Source: Euptelea pleiosperma
Lineage: Eukaryota > Streptophyta > Magnoliopsida > Ranunculales > Eupteleaceae
DNA: 64,000 nt
Reading direction: 5' to 3'
Assembly: GCA_035048495.1 (NCBI GenBank)
Contig: CM068546.1
Span: forward strand, 11,786,435 to 11,850,434
Below the pieces are notes generated by a model, which was not told the DNA's origin, did no database searches, and saw nothing but the letters and a program-made list of their open reading frames with translations. Positions 57,401 to 64,000 of this stretch are shown in pieces (the stretch's first letter is position 1; each line of letters starts with the position of its first letter). A program made the position numbers and the translations under genes.

Positions 57401-60400
57401 GCTTTGCCTTTAATAAAAATTATACTTATCAAAAAAAATAAAAATAAGAAGGCTTCTTTTCCAACTTTAAGTAGGATTTAGAATAAAGAGGCTATCACCT
57501 CATTAGTCTATAAATATTTGTGTATTTCTGCAGAATTTTTACATCAAAAGATGGAGTAGTGTCATCAAGGATTGAAATTTCAGGTGAGATTACGAAATTT
57601 CACTGAAATCATGGAAGAATGTTAAATGAAAAAAGAAAAACCTTAGTTTATGGAAACAAAATCTAATCTTTCTCTCTCTAAGAGAACCTTAATTTTTGCC
57701 ATTAAGAAGGGAAAGAGGGATTTAATAAAGGAGTTTTCATCAAATAGGGAACAACTAAAGGTAGGGGCGAAATTTAAAACCATGAGTGTCATTGAAGTCC
57801 TATGATTCAAATCAAATCTTAACTAATTGTAGAAAAAAAATCAAATCTGAACCCAAACGATTTGAGTCTTGGGTATGAATCCCTTTAAATAAAATTCGTA
57901 CGATTTCTATGTGAATCTTATGATTCGAGTACGATTCACTACTTAAATCTTACGATTTGAATAAAACCATGGGGCACATTTTCGGTTGAAAACAATGACT
58001 CATGTTTTTGTACATTTGGTTTTTCTCAAACTTGAAACAACATATTAGAAACTTTGTTGGTTTTCTACTAGTTAAACAAATTTATAAAATGTTTCTTTCT
58101 ATGAAACATCAGTTTCATGGTATCATTTTTGCAGGAAACATCATCTAACACGGATGATAAAATTGTGTTTTCCGTAGGAAACAATTTGTGCACGCAATTT
58201 AAAAGATTTAGAATTGAGATTGCTGATGAAAGATGGAGACTTGTTTAATTTGATGATCAATTGAAGATACATGGTTTTGAGTTTTCTTTTTGTGGAAAGA
58301 TCTTCGTTTGTATAACTATGAGTTTCGAATAGTGTCTCAATAATGCAGTGCACACTACGATTGTTCAGGTACAATATTGTTATTTGTGAATGTTTGTACA
58401 GACCCTTATCATTAAATGATGGGTTATATTAGAGTAGTTAGGCATACTATATATTCTTAATAATTTTGTGGATATTATTTCATATTTTTCTTAACTCAAA
58501 GAAAATCTTTATGAATCTTATGACCTATGACTTTTTTTTTTTTGTTAAATAAAGGACTCAACGATTTGAATCCCAATATGATTTGAATCCTATTCCTTAC
58601 GATTTTACGATCTGATTCAACTCTAACAACCTTGGAATGGAGAATTTTGTTGCGGCTCTGTTGCTATGTACAGAGGTGTGAAGTTTCTGAATATTCCTTG
58701 GCTGGTGTGACTCCAACCAACTAAAGGATCAGATCATGATGAGACTCCATAAATTTGAACTCAAAGGACTGCGTGAGTCAGTCCAACTGCCCTTCCTCCT
58801 CTCTATAAAACTCTAGTAAGTTACCCACTTCCACCAAGAAACCTTCTATACCTCTACCTTTGCCTTTTCGCAAATTTTTACTTGTAATTTCCACCACGAT
58901 AATAAAGTGAAAAGGGAGAGGGGTTTGCCTTGTTGCATATCTCTCAAACAACGTAAGGAATTCATTGGAGCACCATACATAAGAATTGAGAAAGTAGTCA
59001 TGGAAATGCAAACTTTAATCCACTTTCCTCATTTATTGCTAAATCCGATCCTACAAAGCAAATAATCCAGTAAGTTATAGGTTGACATGGTCATATGCTT
59101 TCCATACATCAATCTTACGAAGAACACAAGAGGCACCACTCCACGTTCTCAAATCAACGAATTCATTTGTAATTATTTTTTTCTCCAAATCGAGGGTGAG
59201 CTAGAGCTGATGAAATCGATGTAATTTTTCCTCCAAATGATGGTAAGTTAAACTTATAAAAAAAAAATAAATTAAAGTTGACGTTAGCCGTACAAATGAT
59301 GTGATTTGCACTGATGCCAAAGGAGACATTGTCCTAAGACAACATTGCTTCTTTTTGTAACCGGTTAAGGTAGATACAAGGCCAGATGGAGACAACATTA
59401 CACTTAGAAATGAAGTGTCTAACACAATTATGACATAAATTTTGAAGTGGGTAACATAGTTGCTTCTGAATGTCAATGACAAAGAAAAAATGTTTAGCGT
59501 CAATTAGGTATACCTTTCATTACATTGTATTTTCTGACTATTTATTGAAGTGTACCGTACTTGTTTCACATTCTCTATATGCGGCTTAGGTTTTGCTAGA
59601 TATATTTTCCTGCTTTTACTTGCAGTACTTTGTACTTTAAAAGCAATAATTTTCTTAAAGCCGAGACTCTTGGGTTTTTATAGCAAATATGAAAAGCCTC
59701 CTTGAAGTGTGGAGTACAGGAGCCTTTGGGAGTAGAGGCAATTCTATTGGAACTTGCTGCCATATGATTTTTGTTGGAGTGTATGGTTCGAAAGAAATAG
59801 GAGAATCTTCAAGATAGGGAGATGTTGGTTGCTTAAAATTTTGATGTTATTCGGCTCAAAGTTCTTGGGTCGGTGGCTGTCCTCGAAGAGTTCCACAGCG
59901 TCACCTTCAATGCCTTCACGCATAGTGGTAAGCGGTTATTGCTAGTGGTCCAAAACGGAAGTGTCTGGCTATACCAAGTTTGTCGACCCTAGATCTAGGA
60001 AGGATTAAACTAAAATGCTGCTCTTTTAGCGACCTGAGTGCAGCTTCTATTGGTGGAACATTTAAAAACAATTAAGGTGTTAGCTTATTGATCTTCTCTA
60101 GGCCAGAAGACATTAAAGAATCAAATTAAGCACTCGAGTCACAATTGACTTGCACTCCTTGAAAGTTTAAAAGTCTTTGAGGACTCATTTGAGGGGCCAA
60201 TCATTGTTGAAGGGGACTCGTCTAATGTCCTTTGTTGGGTGGTGGGTAAAGAGTTGGGGCCTTGGCAATTAGCAACACTATTGACCATATAAGTGATATT
60301 GTGGATAGATTGAATATTGTATATAGGCACCTAAAAGCACCAATGGAAGAACAACTAAGTTTGCAAAAGGTGGTGCTTTTAGGTCCCTTTTTAAATATGG

Positions 60401-60647
60401 GGAAGCTTTTATCCAGTCTTCCCTTCCCTTTCTTTGCTTTTATTCAATAAATCTCTTTTATTATTGATTAAGGAAAAAAATAGACTGAATTACATTTTAG
60501 ATAATATTATGGTTGTGTCAGTACTAATTTTGTTTTGTTTATATTAACTGTTGACATATTTCAGGTAGGAGGGCTTATATGCGGCACTTGGATAAAATTT
60601 ACAAGCAAAATGACATAGCATGGTTTACTCCGGTGGAGCTGTTTAAG
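54431..60647 (+). CDS. Mitochondrial complex I assembly factor NDUFAF7/MidA-like methyltransferase, 5' part
   Basis: Family members are S-adenosylmethionine-dependent protein arginine methyltransferases (DUF185/MidA) that act in the mitochondrial matrix early in complex I assembly; human NDUFAF7 modifies NDUFS2. Four exons are visible: 54431-54515, 54607-54686, 54760-54871 and 60565-60647, with agreeing phases and GT-AG junctions. Together they give 120 residues. The first 28 (MRRANEMSHLFNNSKKLAPL...) are basic and Ser/Leu-rich, fitting a mitochondrial presequence. Then come VRDFIRSALYDPNHGYFSQ, SIKFNQMEG, AYMRHLDKIYKQ and WFTPVELFK, matching the N-terminal part of plant homologues such as At3g28700. 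The catalytic part lies beyond 64000. Intron 3 (5.7 kb) is full of LINE fragments. The leader is GC-richer than the surroundings. Confidence 0.85.
54958..55680 (-). pseudogene. LINE fragment with zf-RVT domain, in intron 3
   Basis: In minus orientation, 55426-55175 reads NMRSAQMPSKVAFFLWTVML, LTSRKR-like residues, and VWQAFF after a zinc-binding patch (CKANGETHLLLQYDYS). This is the RT-associated zinc-binding domain of plant LINEs. The flanking frame at 55214-54960 continues the C-terminal side. Frames shift and stops occur. It is antisense to the host gene. Confidence 0.75.
55687..55728. repeat. (AGA)n/(GGA)n microsatellite
   Basis: About nine AGA triplets followed by five GGA triplets. It may mark the 3' tail of the neighbouring minus-strand LINE fragment. 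Confidence 0.85.
55760..56190 (-). pseudogene. LINE RNase H fragment, in intron 3
   Basis: In minus orientation the readable pieces include FDGSALRALGLTSIGGAFHN, GPIGMTNSNESRATLQGVKI and NCIANEIANFLAKK. These are typical of the RNase H domain that ends many plant LINE polyproteins. It lies upstream, in minus orientation, of the zf-RVT piece at 54958. That is the wrong order for one element, so the two come from different insertions or a rearrangement. Confidence 0.7.
56990..57446 (+). pseudogene. 5'-truncated LINE 3' end, in intron 3
   Basis: Plus-strand text reads WKLLPFVILRGLWKER and, one frame later, NECSNARAKIW, the end of the LINE zf-RVT region. A 3' UTR follows and the tail ATTATACTTATCAAAAAAAA ends at about 57441. 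That tail form is the mirror image of the TTTTTTGATAAGTATA start of the LINE at 61502, so they belong to related families. Confidence 0.75.
57447..58688. other. Intron 3 sequence, nothing recognised
   Basis: AT-rich, with repeated CCTATGATTCAAATC/GATTCGAGTACGATTC-type words at 57800-57960 and again at 58555-58620. These may be the two arms of a further, unrecognised repeat. Confidence 0.35.
58689..59180 (-). pseudogene. LINE reverse transcriptase fragment, in intron 3
   Basis: In minus orientation the pieces include CVLRKIDVWKAYDHVN (RT palm motif with the first catalytic Asp) and RYATRQTPLPFHFIIVVE, the degenerate form of RQGDPLSPxLF. Then comes a long open run at 59011-58778. Stops break it. 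It is antisense to the host gene. Confidence 0.75.
59690..60475 (+). pseudogene. LINE zf-RVT tail and RNase H fragment, in intron 3
   Basis: The plus strand reads LPYDFCWSVWFERNRRIFK at about 59757, then a broken RNase H part with GPIIVEGDSSNVLCWVVGKE near 60190-60250. It ends in TTTATTCAATAAATCTC and a short A-rich tail near 60475. It lies about 90 bases before exon 4. Same orientation as the host gene. Confidence 0.75.
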
Positions 60648-60652
60648 GTAAT

Positions 60653-61501
60653 CTTTTTTGAAAAGTTATAAATGTATTAAACAAAAAGGGGAAAGCCCAC
60701 AAGATACAACCTAGGAGGGCCTCCGGAGAAGAGCCTCACAACACACACCTATGTACAAATCAAGAGGGAGAGGATCCTACTATCATCCCATCCCATATAA
60801 AAACAAAGTCCTCAAAGAAACAGTCTTTGAAATTCTACGATAATGAAGACTAGAAATACAAATAAACTTTGATCCTCAACAAAACTCTAGGGATGTCCTC
60901 TTTCCCTTCGAAGATGCGAGAGTTCCATTCTTTCCAAATGGCCCACAAGGTTGCAAATGGAAGGATCCGCCAAAGATATCTCCCTCTCCCTCTGAGAACA
61001 TCCAAGGAAAAACCTTGGACCCAGACAAGCACATGCTTCGGCATCATGAAGTCTACTTCGAACCAAAAGAAGAAAGCTTGCCAGATAGCAAAAGAAAATG
61101 GACATTGCATCATCAAATGATCAACCAACTCGGCATTTGACTTACACGTGGCGCATCTATTCAGCAACATCATCCCCTGCTGATCAAACGGTCAACTGTT
61201 AGGATCTTGTCCAACATAGCGGTCCAAACGTAGAAATACACGTTGATGGGATAGGCCCCGCCACTAGAGATGCCGAAAACGAGCTTTGACCCATCGGCCT
61301 GATATGAGAAAAAAAGACCTGACAGAGAAAATGCGTATAGGCTCTCATCTCCATACTCTCTGATCCGGCTTTGTATTTAGCATAAGTAATTCTCCAACTC
61401 TAGACAGAAGGGTAGCAACCACCTCACAATCTTTGATATTCCTTCTGAATCCAAACTTCCAAGTAGTAGTTCCCTCTCTGTCCACAATGCAATCTTGAAT
61501 C
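60653..61501 (-). pseudogene. LINE A, interrupted by LINE B
   Basis: The T run at 60653-60658 is the poly(A) end of a minus-strand LINE and begins five bases after the exon 4 boundary. Going upstream come 3' UTR, then an open stretch 61173-60850. That stretch has the zinc-binding region (MLLNRCATCKSNAELVDHLM, CPFSFAIWQAFF) and WRILPFATLWAIWKEWNSRI. Further upstream IQDCIVDREGTTTWKFGFRR can be read up to 61501, where a new T run starts. The matching stretch of LINE B (IQDCACSGGETVGWNFRFKR) shows that the frame should continue, so the rest of LINE A must lie beyond LINE B. Confidence 0.8.
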
Positions 61502-64000
61502 TTTTTTTTTTGATAAGTATAGGAATGTATTGAAAAGCCAAAATAACATTACAAGGGAATAAGCTTTCTGGGTCGAGTTGACCAACTAAAAACTTTATGT
61601 CTAACAAAAACACAAACAAAAGAAAATACAATCAATGTCATACTTCTCTAGAACACACTGAGTCCCATCTAAAAACAATATCTTCAAAGAAAATTCCTCC
61701 GCACTCCCGGAACAACTTTGACCACAAAAACACAGACTCCTTGATATTAAGAATAACTGCTTGAGTATCTAGACATTTTCCTTCAAAGGTTCTCTGATTT
61801 CTCTCCCTCTAAATACCCAAAATGATCGCAAAAGGTAGCATCCTCCATAGGATCTTCCCTCTTGATGAAAAGGCTTAAGATTGCCAACTGATAAGTAAAT
61901 TCTTAATTGTATCTGGCATTACCCAACTCAATCCAAACTCCATAAGGAAAGAAGACCACACCTCCCTGGCTACATCACAGTGTACCAGTAGATGATTTAC
62001 ACTTTCCCCAGAATGTCTGCACATCACACAATAATCAATAATGATTACCTTTCTGGTTCTTAGCGTGTCCACTATCAAAATCTTCTCCAAAGAGGCTGTC
62101 CAAGTGAAGAAAGCAATTTTGGTATGTACTTTAGATTGCCATACCAAACGAAAAGGGTAATTGGTACTTGTAGATTCATCAATTCCTTCGTAAAAAGACC
62201 GCACCGAAAATGTGCCTTCCTTAGACCATATCCACTTCCTTTTATCTTGAAACGATGTCATGATTTGAACATCATGCAATCTAGATATTAATCTAGAAAG
62301 GGGATCAATCTCCCAGTCGTTTAGATTCCTTTTGAACCTAAAATTCCACCCTACTGTTTCCCCTCCACTACAAGCACAATCTTGTATTGTCCAATATTTC
62401 CTCTCAGAAAGTGAGAAGAGATTCGGAAAATCAAATTTGAAAGATGTGTTCCTGCACCAAATATCCTCCCAAAATCTAATTCTATTCCCCATCCCTGCAA
62501 CGTATTGAACCCCTTTGGAAAAAATAACGGAAACCTTCATGATCCCCTTCCACACACCACATTCGTACGGAAGACGAGCCTCTCCACTAAGCCATCCATG
62601 CATCAAAACCCCATACTTGCTTGCTATGACCCTCCTCCATAGACTATCAATCTCCACCCTGAACGTCCATAGCCATTTATCTAACAAAGCCTGATTCATC
62701 ACTTTAATATTCCTGATCCCTAAACCCCCATTTTCCTTGGACTTACGAACGGTTTTCCAATCTACCAAATGAAATTTGTGATTACCTTATCATGCCACAA
62801 GAAATCCCTTATATTTCTTTCCAGAACAAACACCACGCTACTCAGAATGATAAAAAGTGACATATAGTATATGGGCAGGCTAGACAAAATGCTTTTGATC
62901 AAGACCACCTTACCCCCTATCGATAGATATCTCGTATTCCAAAGTGCCAACCTTCTCGCAAAACGTTCAAGAACTGGCTCCCACAATACCTTCGACCTGT
63001 ACGCCGCCCCTAAAGGAAGACCCAGATATGTAGCTAGCAGACTTTCTATACTGCAACCCAAAATATCTGCTAGATTCGAAATATTATCAACTGCGCTCAC
63101 ACTATAGACTTTACTCTTAGCGAAATTGACCCTCAAACCCGACACCGCCTCAAACCAAATCAGAATACCTCTAAGGTATCTAGCCTGATTACTTGAAGGT
63201 CCGAGAAACTAGGGTGTCGTCCGCAAACTGAAGATGAGAAACTGCAGAAACTCTCTCTATCGGCGCAAAACCCTCCATCGCTCCCATACTCACAGCTCTA
63301 GAAATCATTCTCCCCAAAGCTTCCACCACCACTATAAATATGAAGGGAGATAGTGGATTCCCCTGTCTAACTCTCCTTGAGATTTTGAAATATCCTGCAG
63401 AAGAGCCGTTCACCAAGATTGAGAAGGCTATAGTCGAAATGCATTTCCTAATCCACATCCTCCGTTTATCCCTGAAGCCCATCCTATATAGCATATAGTC
63501 CAAAAAATCTCCAGTCCACATGGTCATAAGCCTTCTCCATATCAATCTTACAAATGATCCCTGGCTCCCCTGATTTGTTTCTAGAATCAATGCACTCATT
63601 TGCTATAAGAACCCCATCCAATATTTGACGCCCCTTGATTTGGTGAAATTACCGAAGCTAGCACCAACTATATCCTTGTGGCAAGGATCTTGGCTATAAT
63701 CTTGTATGTACAACCCACCAAACTTATAGGTCTAAAGTCAGTAATATCGTCTGCCCCTGGCTTCTTAGGAACCATAGCTATAAAAGTACTATTGGAAGTA
63801 CTATCCAAATATCCGTCCTCCCAAAAATCTTGAACCACTTTCATGAAGTCTGTCCCAACAATATCCTAGCAATGCTTGAAAAGGCTAAAGTGAATCCATC
63901 CGGTCTTGGGGCTTTGTCTCCTACCAAATCAGCGATAGAACGTAGCACCTCTTCCTCCTCAATAGGTCTTTCTAAACCAGTCTTTTCCCCGTGGCTGATT
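61502..64000 (-). pseudogene. LINE B, L1-like, nested in LINE A; 5' end outside window
   Basis: It begins with a poly(A) end (T run 61502-61512, then GATAAGTATAGGAATG). In minus orientation from the edge the readable parts are [16 protein letters not shown] (63930 area), [13 protein letters not shown] (63530 area), RRVRQGNPLSPFIFIVVVEA (about 63390-63330) and the catalytic FADD at 63227-63216. Next is GLRVNFAKSK...SIGGKVVLIKSILSSLPIYY (63145-62762), then a 297-codon open frame (62768-61875). That frame runs from ENGGLGIRNIKVMNQALLDK through the zinc-binding end (CVMCRHSGESVNHLLVHCD). At least three frameshifts and one lost junction near 63190 mean it is not active. It is better preserved than the other LINE remnants here, hence younger. 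Confidence 0.88.

Overview
This is plant nuclear DNA, from a flowering plant with a large, repeat-rich genome. The evidence is two intron-containing genes with canonical GT-AG junctions and plant-type products, an AT-rich background, and dense MITEs, CACTA-, MULE- and Helitron-like DNA transposons, LINEs, and LTR retrotransposon pieces. I cannot name the species. Most of the window is transposon debris; only two genes are well supported.

Gene 1 (5372..14341, minus strand) is a complete malectin-like/LRR receptor kinase that I reconstruct as 16 exons and 904 codons. It corresponds closely to the Arabidopsis At5g48740 type. Its introns carry a five-unit minisatellite (intron 1), a 72-bp tandem duplication that copies a splice acceptor (intron 2), an RTE-type LINE tail (intron 7), and a perfect 74-bp tandem duplication that copies a splice donor (intron 10).

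Gene 2 (from 54431, plus strand, running off the right edge) is the 5' part of a mitochondrial complex I assembly factor of the NDUFAF7/MidA methyltransferase family. Four exons are visible. Intron 3 is about 5.7 kb and packed with LINE remnants in both orientations. The next intron carries one LINE inserted inside another, starting a few bases after the splice donor.

Layout: 1-5 kb holds MITEs and a 1.2-kb MULE-like element with a 9-bp target duplication. 5.4-14.3 kb is gene 1. 14.7-24.9 kb is a zone of MITEs, satellite-like tandem repeats, a CACTA-like terminus and a Helitron-like array. 26.1-36.8 kb is a solo LTR (5-bp target duplication) split by a 9-kb CACTA-type element (3-bp target duplication). 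36.9-54 kb holds GA-rich repeats, dispersed repeats with a tRNA-like module, a LINE fragment, a decayed copia-type gag region and more MITEs. 54.4-64 kb is gene 2 with its LINE-filled introns.

The two genes show no sign of acting together: one is a plasma-membrane receptor kinase, the other a mitochondrial assembly factor. They share one regulatory curiosity: a copy of the same foldback MITE family lies about 0.23-0.4 kb upstream of each start codon. I found no convincing undescribed multi-gene system. The most unusual items are the splice-site-copying duplications in gene 1, the nested TE stacks, and the tRNA-like module in a dispersed repeat.
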